Shown here: positions 42,515 to 52,200 of the stretch, piece after piece
Position numbering within the stretch: position 1 is the stretch's first letter
Layout: each line of letters opens with the position of its first letter
DNA from: Planctomycetota bacterium
GTDB lineage: Bacteria; Planctomycetota; UBA1135; GCA-002686595
Direction of reading: 5' to 3'
NCBI GenBank assembly: GCA_020847695.1
Contig: JADLBP010000123.1
Coordinates: forward strand, 1 to 52,891
Length of the DNA: 52,891 nucleotides
Translations under genes and position numbers: made by a program
The notes under the pieces: model-generated
The model's database searches: none
Seen by the model: only the letters and a program-made list of their open reading frames with translations
Told to the model about the DNA's origin: nothing

Positions 42515-44311
42515 TCAGGAGCCGGCGACCTTCTCGTTGGTGAGCTCGCTCTCGAGGTTCTCGATCACCGGCTTCAGCTCGGCGAGCAGCGACTGGGCGA
42601 TCTCGAATTGATGCGCGTGCGCCGAGAGGGCGTCGCGGTACTTCTGGATCTCGGCGTCCGCGCGCTCGAGCTTGGCGGCGGACTCCTGCAGCGCGCGGTC
42701 GCGTGCGATCAGCGTTTCGCGTTCGCGAGCGACTTCGAGGTTGAGGACCTCGACGCGCGCGGAAACCTCGGCGAGGCGTTGCTCGCGGTCCGCGAGCTCG
42801 CCGCGCTTCAGCTCGAGCGCGCGCTCGTGGCCGACGCAGCGCTCGGTCCATTGCGCGACCGAGCTCTTCAGTGACCGGCATTCGTCGTTCACGCCGGCCA
42901 GCTCCTGGCTCAGCGCCGCGACGCGCGTCTCCGAAGCGGTGACCGTCTGCCGATGCTCGTCGCGCAGCGAGTCGAGCTCGCCGGCGAGCTCGGTCTTCTT
43001 CGACTCGAGGTCGCGCGTCAGTGCCTCGGCCTGTGCGAGCAGACTCGACTTGTCCGCCAGCGTCGTCTCGAGCTCGCGCGCGCGCGTCTCGAGCCCTTCG
43101 ATCGTCGCCGAGCGTTCGTCGGCCTCCGTACCGAGCTCGCGGCAACGCGCGCGCAGCGCGTCGAGCTCGATCGATTGGGTTTGAGCGCGGCTGTCGAGCT
43201 CCGCGAGCTGCGACGCGAGCGCGTGGCCCTTCTCGTCGCTCGTGCGTTGCGCGGTGCGCGCTTTGTCGAGCTCGAGCTGCACGCAGTCGAGATTGCGGCC
43301 GAGCTCGTCGGCGCGCTCCTTCAGCCCGTTGTTCGCCGTGACCATCGCCTCGAGGTCCGCGCACGCCTTCGCGAAACGGCCTTCGAAGTCCGCGATCTCG
43401 CCGCGCAGCCGCTGGACCTCGTCGTAGTGCGCGGACGCCGCGTCGGCGGCGCGCTTCTCGAGCTCGGTGTACTCCGCGCGCCACTTCTCCGCGTCGCGAC
43501 GGCTCTCGGTCGCCTGTTGGAGCACAGGATCGAGGCTGCTCAAGCGCTCGCTGAGCGCCGCGACCTCGGCGGTCTTCGCTTCGGCGAGCTCGCGGGCCTT
43601 CGCCTGCCACTCGCTGACCACCGCCTTGACCTTCGCGAGGTCCTCGAGCAGCGGCTCGACCGAGCCGTTGACGTCGGTCGTCGTCGCGCTCGTGCTCGCG
43701 GCGCGTTGCTCGAGCTCGGTGCACTTCTGCTTCCAGCCGTCGACCTCGGCGCGCGCTTCGACGAGCTCGGCCTCGACCTTGCGCAGCGACTCCTGCAGCG
43801 GTTGCAGGCTCGCGATGCGCATGCGGGTCTCCGACAGCGAGCGCCGTTCGCGCTCGAGCACCTCTTCTTGCTCCGCGCGGCCGCCGTCGAGCTTCCGTTG
43901 CAGCTCCGCGACCGTCTGCGCGCCGCCGTCGTCGGTGACGACCTCGATCGCTTCCTCGTCCGCGTCGTCCATCCACGCGAGCGTCTCTTCGGTGCTCGCG
44001 TCTGCGGCCGGCGCGGCCTCGCCGGCGTGCGCGGACAACGCGGCCTTCAGTTGCTCGATGTGCTGCTTCTGGACCGCGAAGAGCTCCTTGAACGTCTGCT
44101 CGTGCTGCGAGAACGACTCGACGACGGTCTTCACCTGGCCTTCGAGCTCCTCGTACGCCTCGAGCCGCTCCTCGAGCCGCTCGGTCATCCCCGCCTCGGT
44201 CTTCTTGCGGTCGTCGCGGTAACGGCGATCGAGCACGATCGCGGCGACCGCGCATCCGCAGCACATGAAGAACCCGGCGACCAGGAACCAAGGAATCGAG
44301 TTGAAGATCAT
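42515..44311 (-). CDS. Membrane-anchored long coiled-coil protein
   Basis: A 598-residue protein. One N-terminal helix (about 7-28, FLVAGFFMCCGCAVAAIVL) is followed by a basic RRYRDDRKK stop-transfer, so the rest is cytoplasmic. From about 45 to 590 it is nearly continuous heptad-rich coiled coil (ELEGQVKTVVESF, AELQRKLDGGRAEQEEV, LRGEIADFEGRFAKACADLEAM). Length and layout recall bacterial cytoskeletal or SMC-like scaffold proteins, but no ATPase head or RmuC nuclease domain is present. ATG 44311 was chosen as the first codon of the membrane segment; the longer open frame upstream is not coding in character. The function is unknown. Confidence 0.8.
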   Translation of the reverse strand: MIFNSIPWFLVAGFFMCCGCAVAAIVLDRRYRDDRKKTEAGMTERLEERLEAYEELEGQVKTVVESFSQHEQTFKELFAVQKQHIEQLKAALSAHAGEAAPAADASTEETLAWMDDADEEAIEVVTDDGGAQTVAELQRKLDGGRAEQEEVLERERRSLSETRMRIASLQPLQESLRKVEAELVEARAEVDGWKQKCTELEQRAASTSATTTDVNGSVEPLLEDLAKVKAVVSEWQAKARELAEAKTAEVAALSERLSSLDPVLQQATESRRDAEKWRAEYTELEKRAADAASAHYDEVQRLRGEIADFEGRFAKACADLEAMVTANNGLKERADELGRNLDCVQLELDKARTAQRTSDEKGHALASQLAELDSRAQTQSIELDALRARCRELGTEADERSATIEGLETRARELETTLADKSSLLAQAEALTRDLESKKTELAGELDSLRDEHRQTVTASETRVAALSQELAGVNDECRSLKSSVAQWTERCVGHERALELKRGELADREQRLAEVSARVEVLNLEVARERETLIARDRALQESAAKLERADAEIQKYRDALSAHAHQFEIAQSLLAELKPVIENLESELTNEKVAGS

Positions 44312-44483
44312 CTGAGCTTTCCGACGGGGACGGTTCGCTTCACGAGCACGCGGAGGTTTCTCCGTGATCGGCCCGTTCGGTGACCGTTCCGTAGCTCGAA
44401 CGGCCCGTGCGCGGTTCGGAGCTCGTGAACGGGAAAGTCCTTCCGTCTCGCGCGAGCACCGGCGTGCGGTGCGGAAAGCAGCG

Positions 44484-44520
44484 CGGCCGCGCGGACCCCG
44501 AGTGGGGCGCCGCGCGGCCG
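44484..44520 (-). terminator. Hairpin after the metzincin gene
   Basis: CGGCCGCGCGG at 44484-44494 pairs perfectly with CCGCGCGGCCG at 44510-44520, and inside it CCCC pairs with GGGG around a GAGT loop. On the minus strand it starts 24 bases after the stop at 44544; only a short CTTT follows, so a T-run is weak. Confidence 0.6.
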
Positions 44521-44543
44521 TCGCGATGGGGGCGGGAGCGAGC

Positions 44544-46238
44544 TCAGTTCTGGATCGTCCACTGCACCCCGGACGAGAGTCCGATCGTGCCCTGGCTCGC
44601 CGGATCGCGGTACCAGAACTGGCCGAAGAGCGTGTTGCCCGCGCCGATCGCGGCGAGGTCGGTGTGGCTCCAGTGGTAGTAGAGCTCACCCGAGCAGTCG
44701 CTGGTCGGCGGTGCGGAGCCCGCCGAGAACTCGACCGGCGTGCGGATGATCGGCGGCATCACGCAGAGCTCGCCGCCTTGGAACGGCTTCTGATCCGGCA
44801 GCGTGCCCCAGAAGAACAGCCCGTTCTTGTTGTTCAACACGTTGATGACGCCGAGCGTGAAGTTGTCGGGGCCGGAGAGCGTCGCGTGGCCGTACGCGAC
44901 GATGTCGGGCGTGCAGCCGAGCGAGTTCACCTTCGGATTGCAGTACGTGATCGTGTCGGAGCCCGCGACCGGCAAGCAGCCCGCGGCGACCACCCAGTTG
45001 CGGATGTCGGTGACCGACAGCGAGTGGAAGTAGTTGTTGATGTTCACCATGCCGCCGTTGCAGAGGTGGCAGTAGCTCATGATCGTGCCGCTGCTCGTGC
45101 AGACCTGCGCTGTCTGGCAGCCGCCGAAGTAGCCGTTCGGCGCGCATTGGTCGGCGGGCGGGCAGTAGTCGTGCGTGTGCGGAGCGCCGAAGTTGTGGCC
45201 GAGCTCGTGCGCGCTGACCATGTAGTCCCACGTGCCCGGATTGACCGTCGGCGGGAAGCTGACGCCGCCGTAGATGTTGCCGGCGACCGAGAAGTTCCAG
45301 GGCTGGTTGCAGAGCCCGGGCAACCACGCGACGCCGCCGCCGAGGTTCGCGCCGGAGAGGAAGTGCGCGACGTGCGCGCCGCCGGGCACCGCCCATTGCC
45401 ACGCGGCCTGGAACTCGCCGAGCAGTCCACCGGCGCCACCGCCTTGCTCCTGCGTGACCCAGGGGTCGTTCGCGGTGGTGTAGAACTGCATGTAGGGGAA
45501 CGTCAGGCGGACGCTGATCTGCTCTTCGTAGCGATAGCTGACCCAGCTCATCAGCGTCGTGACGTACGTCATCTCCGCGTTGAGGTCGCCGAAGACCTGG
45601 AAGAGCTGGTAGTCGGTCTCGATCGCGACCTTCGCTTCGAAGAGCGACGTCGGGACGTACTTCGGCGCGGACGGCGGCGCGTACGTGTGCGGTCCGACGG
45701 TCAGCTCGTCGAGCTTGCAGAACTCGCCGAGCGCGCGACCCGCTCGATTCAGGCTCGACTCGGTCGTGAAGTACGCGCGGCTCCTCGACCAACCGCCGAG
45801 CTCCGGCGCGTTCGCTTCGGCCATCAAGTGGACGAGCTCGCCGCCGCTCGAGATCCATCCGCGCGAGCCCCAGCGCGAGAACGCGAGCGCGACGTCCGAG
45901 TTCGGCTCGCCGCGCACGCGGCCGGTCCAGACGCTGAGCCCGAGCTCCGCGATCGCGCGCGGCGCGGGCACGCCGTCGACCTGCGCGGCGATCTTGCGCG
46001 ACTCGACGTCGACTTGCGTCAGCTCGAGGTCGACCGTGCGTCCGTCGGGCAGCTCGACCGCGGCGAGATCGACGCGCCCGAGGTTCGCGAGCTCCTCGAA
46101 CTCGTCGTAACGCGGCGTCAGGTCGAGCCGGTCGGCGCCGCGCTCGTCGACGTCGAAGGGGAACGCGCGCAACGGCACGATCTGGGCCGAGGCGGACGAG
46201 GCGCAGAGCGCCATGGCGATCACGATGGTCGTTTTCAT
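44544..46238 (-). CDS. Secreted metzincin (M12B-like) protease with the shared C-terminal domain
   Basis: A 564-residue protein with a signal peptide (1-18, ending ASAQ); GAGGATCCCACC precedes ATG 46238. The catalytic domain (about 190-415) has the zinc motif HELGHNFGAPH at 344-354 (H344, E345, H348, H354) and a Met-turn SGTIMSYCH, the marks of adamalysin/reprolysin-like metzincins. A propeptide-like region with FCKLDE near 172 might act as a cysteine switch (inference). Residues 432-564 are the shared domain: YCNPKVNSLGCTP, PFQGGELC, DCSG, QFWYRDP. It has four of the five cysteine positions of its relatives. A TAGGTT box lies 28 bases before the start. Confidence 0.92.
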   Translation of the reverse strand: MKTTIVIAMALCASSASAQIVPLRAFPFDVDERGADRLDLTPRYDEFEELANLGRVDLAAVELPDGRTVDLELTQVDVESRKIAAQVDGVPAPRAIAELGLSVWTGRVRGEPNSDVALAFSRWGSRGWISSGGELVHLMAEANAPELGGWSRSRAYFTTESSLNRAGRALGEFCKLDELTVGPHTYAPPSAPKYVPTSLFEAKVAIETDYQLFQVFGDLNAEMTYVTTLMSWVSYRYEEQISVRLTFPYMQFYTTANDPWVTQEQGGGAGGLLGEFQAAWQWAVPGGAHVAHFLSGANLGGGVAWLPGLCNQPWNFSVAGNIYGGVSFPPTVNPGTWDYMVSAHELGHNFGAPHTHDYCPPADQCAPNGYFGGCQTAQVCTSSGTIMSYCHLCNGGMVNINNYFHSLSVTDIRNWVVAAGCLPVAGSDTITYCNPKVNSLGCTPDIVAYGHATLSGPDNFTLGVINVLNNKNGLFFWGTLPDQKPFQGGELCVMPPIIRTPVEFSAGSAPPTSDCSGELYYHWSHTDLAAIGAGNTLFGQFWYRDPASQGTIGLSSGVQWTIQN

Positions 46239-46266
46239 GGTGGGATCCTCTTGGACGAGCTCTCCC

Positions 46267-46274
46267 AACCTAAC
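46267..46274 (-). promoter_or_regulatory. GTTAGGTT box upstream of the metzincin
   Basis: One-base variant of the GTTAGGCT octamer, 28 bases before ATG 46238. Confidence 0.3.
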
Positions 46275-46327
46275 CCGAGCGCGCCGTCGGTTGCGCGGTG
46301 CGGGTGAAATCGCCGACCGGCGCGCTT

Positions 46328-48643
46328 TCAGCCCAGGCGCCGCGAAACCAGGCGCAGGCTGTTGAGCACGACGATCACGCTCGAGCTCGCCATCGCCGCT
46401 GCGGCCCAGTGCGGAGGCAGCGCGCCGAGCCCCGCGAGCTCGAAGAGCCCCGCCGCGGCCGGCAGCGCGACCACGTTGTAGCCGAAGGCCCAGACCAAGT
46501 TGCCGCGAACGATCTTCCGCGTCGCGCGCGCGAGGTCGACCAGCGTGACGAGCTTCGCCGGATCGTCGACGAGCAGCGCGGCGTCCGCGGCTTCGAGCGC
46601 GACGTCCGCGCCTCCGCCCATCGCGATGCCGACGTCCGACGCGGCGAGCGCCGGCGCGTCGTTGACGCCGTCTCCGACCATCGCGACCGCGCCGTGGCGC
46701 GCGCGCAGCTCGGCGAGTGCCTCGGCCTTCTCCTCGGGGCGCAGCTCGGCGCGTGCGTCATCGAGCCCGAGCTCGCGCGCGAGCCGCTGCACCGCCGCCG
46801 GATGGTCGCCCGAGAGCAGCGTCAGCGCGAGCCCGCGCGCCCGCAGCTCGGCGACGGTGCTCGCGGCGCTCGGACGCGCGGGATCGACGAAGCCGAAGAC
46901 GGCGACGAGCGCGCCGTCGACGCGCAGCACGACGCCGGTCTCGCCGCGTTCCGAGAGCGGAGCGAGCAGGCGCGCGAGCTCGCGCTCGTCGACGCCGTGC
47001 TCGCGCGCCGCGCGCGGGCTGCCGAGCCAGACCGCGCGACCGCGCACCTTGGCGGACGCACCGCGGCCGGGCTCGCTCGCGAAGTCGAGCACCGCCCGCG
47101 GCGCGAGCCCGCGCGCCTCGGCGGCGGCGACCAGCGCGCGAGCGAACGGATGCTCGCTCTGCGCCTCGACGGACGCGGCGAGCTCCAGGCGCTCGCGGTC
47201 GCGGGCGTCGTCGCTGCCGAGGGACGCGGCTGCGCCTGGGGGCGACGCGGCTGCGCCGGGGTGCGACGCGGCTGCGCCGGCGGGCGCCGCGCCGGCGTCG
47301 GCGTGCGCGATCGTCGCGAGCTCGGGCTTGCCGCGGGTCAGCGTCCCGGTCTTGTCGAGCGCGAGCGCGCGCAGCCCCGCGAGCGACTCCAGGACCTCCG
47401 CGTCCTTGACCAGCAACCCCTCGCGCGCCGCGCGCCCGCTCGCCGCGACGATCGCGGTCGGAGTCGCGAGCCCGAGCGCGCACGGACACGCCGCGACCAG
47501 CACCGCGACCGCGTGGGCGAGCGCTCGCGACACGTCGTGCGAACCGAGCCACCAACCGACGAAGGTCACCGCGGCGATCGCGAGCACGACCGGCACGAAG
47601 ACGGCGCTGATGCGGTCGGCGAGCCGCTGCACGCGCGGCTTCGAGCCCTGCGCCCGCCGCACCCACGTCGCGATGCGCCCGACCGCGGAGTCGGCGCCGA
47701 TCGCGGTCGTGCGGATCGACAGCGCGCCGGTCTGGTTCTGCGTGCCGGCGTGGACGCGATCGCTGACGCGCTTCTCGATCGGCGCGCTCTCGCCGGTCAG
47801 CAGCGCCTCGTCGACGCTCGAGCCGCCGTCGAGCACCTCGCCGTCGACCGGGATGCGCTCGCCCGGCCGCACGCGCACCAGCGAGCCGAGCGCGACCTCG
47901 GCGAGCGGCACCTCGACCTCGACTCCGCGCTTCAGCACGCGCGCGGTCGGCGGCGCGAGCTCGACCAACGCGCGCAGCGCGTCGCCGGTCTTCGCACGAG
48001 CGCGCGCTTCGAGCCAACGCCCGAGCAGCACGAAGACCATGATCATCAACGCCGCATGCAGGTGCGATTCGCCGCTGCCGAAGCCCGGCGCGAGCCACGC
48101 GGCGAGCGCGGAGCCCCACGCGGCGAGCGTGCCGATCGCGACCAGCGTGTTCATGTCCGGCGCGCGCCGCAGCAGCGCGCGCAACCCGTCGCGCAGGACG
48201 TCGAAGCCGGCGACGAACTGCACCGGCAGCGAGAGCGCGAGCGCGGCGAGCGCCGGCGCGGTGTGCGCGCTGCCGTGCGGCGCGTGCTCGGCGAGCGCCG
48301 ACGCGACGCCGAAGCCGACCGCGATCAGCAGGTTGCGTTGCGTGCGCGCCCGGGACTTGCGCTCGCTCTCCTCGGCGAACCGCACGTCGTTGATCAACGA
48401 GCCCGCGGCTCCGAACGCGTCGTCTGGCACGCGGTAGCCCGCCGCGCGCACCGCGGCCCGGATGCGCTCGTCGTCGGCGAGCTCCGGGTCGCGCGAGAGC
48501 GTCGCGCTGCGCGAACCGAAGCTCACTTCGGCCGCCGCGATGCCCGGAACGCCGCGCAGAGCTCGCTCGACGCTCTGTGCGCACGCCTGGCAAGTCATCC
48601 CTGCGATGGGGACGACCAGATCCTCAAGCGCTCGCTCCGACAT
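46328..48643 (-). CDS. copA: Copper-translocating P1B-type ATPase
   Basis: A 771-residue heavy-metal pump. An N-terminal metal-binding domain carries GMTCQAC with C18 and C21. TGES is at 283-286, the membrane CPC motif at 386-388, the phosphorylated D430 in DKTGTLT, SEHPF at 496-500 and [16 protein letters not shown] near 650. The final helices carry FGYN and MASSS, features of the Cu(I) class. Residues 452-474 hold an insertion of three PGAAAS-type heptads. It exports copper from the cytoplasm. The start is 78 bases from the divergent LOG gene. There is no copper regulator or chaperone beside it, which is unusual but not decisive. Confidence 0.96.
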   Translation of the reverse strand: MSERALEDLVVPIAGMTCQACAQSVERALRGVPGIAAAEVSFGSRSATLSRDPELADDERIRAAVRAAGYRVPDDAFGAAGSLINDVRFAEESERKSRARTQRNLLIAVGFGVASALAEHAPHGSAHTAPALAALALSLPVQFVAGFDVLRDGLRALLRRAPDMNTLVAIGTLAAWGSALAAWLAPGFGSGESHLHAALMIMVFVLLGRWLEARARAKTGDALRALVELAPPTARVLKRGVEVEVPLAEVALGSLVRVRPGERIPVDGEVLDGGSSVDEALLTGESAPIEKRVSDRVHAGTQNQTGALSIRTTAIGADSAVGRIATWVRRAQGSKPRVQRLADRISAVFVPVVLAIAAVTFVGWWLGSHDVSRALAHAVAVLVAACPCALGLATPTAIVAASGRAAREGLLVKDAEVLESLAGLRALALDKTGTLTRGKPELATIAHADAGAAPAGAAASHPGAAASPPGAAASLGSDDARDRERLELAASVEAQSEHPFARALVAAAEARGLAPRAVLDFASEPGRGASAKVRGRAVWLGSPRAAREHGVDERELARLLAPLSERGETGVVLRVDGALVAVFGFVDPARPSAASTVAELRARGLALTLLSGDHPAAVQRLARELGLDDARAELRPEEKAEALAELRARHGAVAMVGDGVNDAPALAASDVGIAMGGGADVALEAADAALLVDDPAKLVTLVDLARATRKIVRGNLVWAFGYNVVALPAAAGLFELAGLGALPPHWAAAAMASSSVIVVLNSLRLVSRRLG
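47223..47285 (-). repeat. Three 21-base tandem repeats inside copA
   Basis: GACGCGGCTGCGCC (plus strand) begins at 47223, 47244 and 47265, a 21-base period that encodes the heptad PGAAASx three times in the nucleotide-binding domain of the pump. It lies between the phosphorylation motif and the HP motif, a loop that tolerates insertions. Confidence 0.75.
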
Positions 48644-48721
48644 GACGATCAGGGTAGCCTTCCGCGTTCTCGCATCGCGCCGAGCGTCCGTGAAGTCCCC
48701 CCGCGAGCGACGACCACCAGC

Positions 48722-49549
48722 ATGAATTCCGGCCGCTTCCGTCCCGTCAAGGCGTACAAGAACGACGCTTTCATCGCGAGCTCCGACGCGCGACCGCTGC
48801 GCATCCTCGCCGAGTACCTAGAACCGCAGGCGCGCTTTCGCGAGCTCGCGGTCAAGGACACGATCGTCATGTTCGGGTCCGCGCGGATCCCGTCGCGCGA
48901 GCAGGCGCTCGCCGAGCTGGAGAAGGTGAAGTCGGAGGGCGGCGACGTCGCGCGCGCCGAGATGAAGCTGCACATGTCGCGCTACTACGAGGCGACGCGC
49001 GAGCTCGCTCGACGCTTGACCGAGTGGTCGAAGTCGCTCGAAGGCACGACCGAGCGCCGTTTCGTGATCTGCTCGGGCGGCGGGCCCGGGATCATGGAGG
49101 CGGCGAACCGCGGCGCGTCCGAGGCGAAGGGCGTCAACATCGGGCTCAACATCTCGCTGCCGTTCGAGCAGAACGAGAATCCGTACATCACGCGACGGCT
49201 CGCGTTCGAGTTCCACTACTTCTTCATGCGCAAGTACTGGTTCACGTACTTGGCGAAGGCGATCGTCGCGATGCCCGGCGGGTTCGGGACGCTCGACGAG
49301 TTCATGGAAGTCGTGACGCTCGTGCAGACGCTGAAGATCAAGAAGCCGATGCCGATCGTGCTGTTCGGCAGCGAGTACTGGAACGAGGTGATCAACCTCG
49401 ACGCGCTGGTGAAGTTCGGGACGATCAGTCCGGAGGATCTGCACCTCTTCTACCGGACCGACTCGGTGGACGACGCGTACCACCACATCACGACGTACCT
49501 GCAGAAACACTTGCTCGACATGGACGTCGGCTTCCACAAGCCGGCGTAG
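48722..49549 (+). CDS. LOG-family (TIGR00730-like) protein
   Basis: A 275-residue Rossmann protein of the LOG/lysine-decarboxylase-like family. [14 protein letters not shown] is at 49-62, [19 protein letters not shown] near 115, and the diagnostic [21 protein letters not shown] near 177, with PGGxGTxxE intact. Known members are cytokinin-riboside 5'-monophosphate phosphoribohydrolases, or nucleotide 5'-monophosphate nucleosidases in bacteria, so it probably releases a base from a nucleoside monophosphate. The N-terminal 45 residues are longer than in the short plant-type enzymes. It is followed after 16 bases by a Sel1-repeat gene. Confidence 0.92.
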   Translation: MNSGRFRPVKAYKNDAFIASSDARPLRILAEYLEPQARFRELAVKDTIVMFGSARIPSREQALAELEKVKSEGGDVARAEMKLHMSRYYEATRELARRLTEWSKSLEGTTERRFVICSGGGPGIMEAANRGASEAKGVNIGLNISLPFEQNENPYITRRLAFEFHYFFMRKYWFTYLAKAIVAMPGGFGTLDEFMEVVTLVQTLKIKKPMPIVLFGSEYWNEVINLDALVKFGTISPEDLHLFYRTDSVDDAYHHITTYLQKHLLDMDVGFHKPA

Positions 49550-49565
49550 ACGCGGGGGACGCTCC

Positions 49566-50168
49566 GTGGGCTCGCGAGCGAGATCGGATCGCGGCCGGTA
49601 CGCCTACCGTGTGGCGCTGCGACTCGCGCGTGCCACGCGCTATCGAGACGCTCTGCCCTGGCTCGAGCGCGCCGCGCGCGAGGGCTACGGCCCCGCATGG
49701 GCGGCGCTCGCGAGTTGGTACGTGCATGGCCGCGCAGTTCGTCGCGATCGTCGGCGAGCGTTCGAGTGCTTCCGCAAGGGCGCCGCGCTCGGAAACAATG
49801 ACGCGCTGGGCGGACTCGCGCGCTGCTACGAGCTCGGCTACGGCACGCGCCGAGATCTGCGACGCGCGTTCCGCGGATGGCGTCGCGCGGCGGCGCACGC
49901 TGGGCGCGAGTACTCCGGCGAAGTTGCGCGTTGCCACTACTGGGGCATCGGCACGCCGGTCGATCTGGGCGCCGCGTATCGGAACTTCCTGCGAGCCGCG
50001 AAACGGGGCAACGTGGAGTCGCAGTACGAGGTGGCGCGCATGCGCGAGCTCGGCGAGGGAGTCGGACGCCACCTCGGGCTCGCGAAGCACTGGTTCACCC
50101 GGGCCGCTCGCGGCGGCCACGACCGCGCGAGGCCCGCATTGCGCACGCTCGGCCAGGGTAGGCGTTGA
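49566..50168 (+). CDS. Sel1-like repeat protein
   Basis: A 200-residue, very basic protein starting at GTG 49566, 16 bases after the LOG gene. It is made of four to five Sel1-type TPR repeats of about 36 residues: YRDALPWLERAAREGYGPAWAALASWY, DRRRAFECFRKGAALGNNDALGGLARCYELG, LRRAFRGWRRAAAHAGREYSGEVARCHYWG, and LGLAKHWFTRAARGGHDRARPAL. Repeats of this kind bind other proteins. No signal peptide is visible, so it is probably cytoplasmic. The partner is unknown. Confidence 0.85.
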   Translation: MGSRARSDRGRYAYRVALRLARATRYRDALPWLERAAREGYGPAWAALASWYVHGRAVRRDRRRAFECFRKGAALGNNDALGGLARCYELGYGTRRDLRRAFRGWRRAAAHAGREYSGEVARCHYWGIGTPVDLGAAYRNFLRAAKRGNVESQYEVARMRELGEGVGRHLGLAKHWFTRAARGGHDRARPALRTLGQGRR

Positions 50169-50171
50169 CGC

Positions 50172-50627
50172 CTAGTCGCCGAGGCTGGTGTGGTCGCTGA
50201 CGATCCGCCAGCCGTCGGGGAAGCGACGGAAGATCAGGGTGAAGAGGCCCCAGATCGGCGGCTTCGATTCGAAGTCGAGTTGCCACCTGCCGCGGACGAA
50301 TCCAGCGTCCGGCCCGAGCAACTGGGGATCGAGTTGGCTGAAGGAGAGCTTGCCCATCTCCTTGCCGCTCGCCGTGTAGCTCGCGCGATAGCGTTCGAGC
50401 GTCGGCTGGTAGCCCTTCGTCCACGAGCCGCCGGAGAGGAAGCTCATCTCCGGCGAGTTCCAGTAGCCCTCCGCCATGAAGCCGTCGATGTCGCGCGCGT
50501 TCCACGCGGCTTCCTGCGCGCGGCAGACCGCGACGAGCTCGTCCGGCGATGCGGTTCTCACGTGCGGCGACTGGCACGAGGACCCGACAAGCAAGAGGAG
50601 AACGATGAGCGGCAGGATCGACTTCAT
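50172..50627 (-). CDS. NTF2/SnoaL-like lipoprotein
   Basis: A 151-residue protein with a lipoprotein signal (MKSILPLIVLLLLVGSSC; C18 after VGSS). The mature part follows the DUF4440/SnoaL pattern: VAVCRAQEAAWNARDIDGFMAEGYWNSPEMSFLSGG near 33, LERYRASY, and the closing PDGWRIVSDHTS, typical for this NTF2-like cone fold. Members bind small molecules or act as minor enzymes. Upstream are 258 bases with no gene. It converges with the Sel1 gene, four bases apart. Confidence 0.85.
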   Translation of the reverse strand: MKSILPLIVLLLLVGSSCQSPHVRTASPDELVAVCRAQEAAWNARDIDGFMAEGYWNSPEMSFLSGGSWTKGYQPTLERYRASYTASGKEMGKLSFSQLDPQLLGPDAGFVRGRWQLDFESKPPIWGLFTLIFRRFPDGWRIVSDHTSLGD

Positions 50628-50879
50628 GCCGAAGAGCCTACGCCACGCGACCGAACCGCGCGCGCACTCAGGGGGCGGTCCCGGCGGCTCGTCGGCCGAA
50701 GGCGCGTGGCGCGGTCTCGTCGCGCGAGGGGTACGAGCGGCGACGCCGGTCTACGCACGGCATAGTGGTGGGCGTACGCCCATCGGCGCTCTGACCGAAA
50801 CCGGCGCGGTCGCGTCCACTCGAACCGTCGGGCACGTCGTCGGGCAGGTGACCGTGCCCCGAAAGAGGAAGCCCGGGAG

Positions 50880-52200
50880 CTCGCGATGTTGGCATGTGAC
50901 TCGTTGCATCTCGGCCGAGCGAAGTACTTGCACGCGAGCGTGCCGTTCAATCCACCAGCGTGGACTCTGCCGTTTGGGGTGCTGCGGACGCCCGTGGTGG
51001 ATGGGACGCTGCCCGATGGCGATTGGCGTGCGCGGTTCATCAGCTTCAACAATCCTACGGTGCAGAGTGTCCCTACGGCCTGGTGTTGGGGTAACCCGCA
51101 GCCGCCGCCGGCGAACGGGTGCAAAGGAACTACGCAGGTCATGCCCGGCAATCCGGAACTGTATGTGCCGCTTGCGGGCACATCCGCGACAACGATCGTG
51201 CCTTTTGTGTTGATGAGTCGCGTCGATTCGGAGCCAACGGGCCTCGCAGCATACTTCAATCTGCAGGCTGTGATTGAGGGCGATGTGAACAACCCGCCGG
51301 CATATGTACGCTGGTCAAACCTGCAATCGGAGTACCGATGAGTATCGCAGTGCACGCAAACAGAGCCAGTGATCGCTTTGGCGGCGCGATGCATGCTCGA
51401 GCCAGGCGGTCACTGCTCGCACGCACGGCGTTGATCGCCGTGCTGACGATGGCTGGCGCTCGGATTTCCGAGGCTCGAAGCGGGGAGCGGTTGTTCGCGA
51501 TACCCGGCGCTGGCGGGTACCCGAAGCTCTACGAACTCGACACCAAGACTTGCAATGCAGTCGGTTACGAGATTGTCGAAGGGCACGCTCTGCTCCTGGC
51601 CGGATTGGCATGGTCAGGCGGCCGGTTCTGGACGATTGACCATCACGCCATCAGTGTCCCTCCCTACGAACAGCTCGCCACTGGGCATCCCGCGGACCGT
51701 GGGTTTGAGGTCCTCGGACCGATCGGATTCCAGATCGAGTACTCGGGTTGTTCTATCGACTTCGATCCAGTGAGTGGCTTGCTCTACATGGTTGCTGACA
51801 ACAACCTCTACCGACTCGACTCCTTGGACGGCCAAGCGACCCTTGTTGCGCCAATCGGTCCGAACCCCGACGGGTACATGACGTTGGGAATCAACGCATC
51901 CGGAGAGGCCTACACGACCGGAACTGGCGCGCCGCGGCTCTATCGCTTGGATTTGAGCAACGGCCACGCGACTCTCCTGAAGCATCTTGGACTTGGCGCC
52001 GGCACGTTCTGGGATCTCGCGTTTTCAGCGAACGGCACGTTGTGGGGGAGCTACCACGACTTCGGCAGCACTGGCGCCAAGAGCGGCGTCTATTGGATCG
52101 ACTTGGTCGGTCTGACGGCGCAGAAGAAGGCTGACTTCGCAAACGGAGTCCCTTACATCGGTTTGTGCTTCGTTCCCGCCCCCTCGATCACGACCTACTG
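50880..52200. other. Lower-GC patch
   Basis: Lines I counted between 51241 and 52020 run at about 57-65% GC, against about 77% for one line counted at 52381. The patch covers the unknown gene at 50886 and the N-terminal part of the next gene, and stops near where the shared C-terminal domain begins (52196). Confidence 0.5.
50886..51341 (+). CDS. Unknown protein, possibly the C-terminal part of a secreted protein
   Basis: A 151-residue frame preceded by GGGAG six bases before the ATG. It has no signal peptide, yet its composition (many Pro, Asn, Trp, Ser; two isolated Cys in AWCWGNPQPPPANGCKG) is that of an extracellular beta-rich domain. This suggests a lost N-terminus or a non-classical start. 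I do not recognise the family. Its stop shares bases with the next start (ATGA), so the two genes are translationally coupled. GC is lower than in neighbouring genes. Confidence 0.6.
   Translation: MLACDSLHLGRAKYLHASVPFNPPAWTLPFGVLRTPVVDGTLPDGDWRARFISFNNPTVQSVPTAWCWGNPQPPPANGCKGTTQVMPGNPELYVPLAGTSATTIVPFVLMSRVDSEPTGLAAYFNLQAVIEGDVNNPPAYVRWSNLQSEYR

Noticed and set aside
44312-44420. Possible riboswitch in the leader of the coiled-coil gene
   Set aside because: Only short GC hairpins (CCGTTC/GAACGG and similar) expected by chance at this base composition; no known aptamer pattern.
47221-47290. Tandem repeats as a CRISPR-like array
   Set aside because: Repeats are contiguous 21-mers without spacers, in frame within copA.
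50476-51213. 245-codon plus-strand frame crossing 50628-50885
   Set aside because: Cys/Arg/Ser-rich without domain; it overlaps the NTF2-like gene antisense and the 50886 gene in another frame. I treat 50628-50885 as non-coding.
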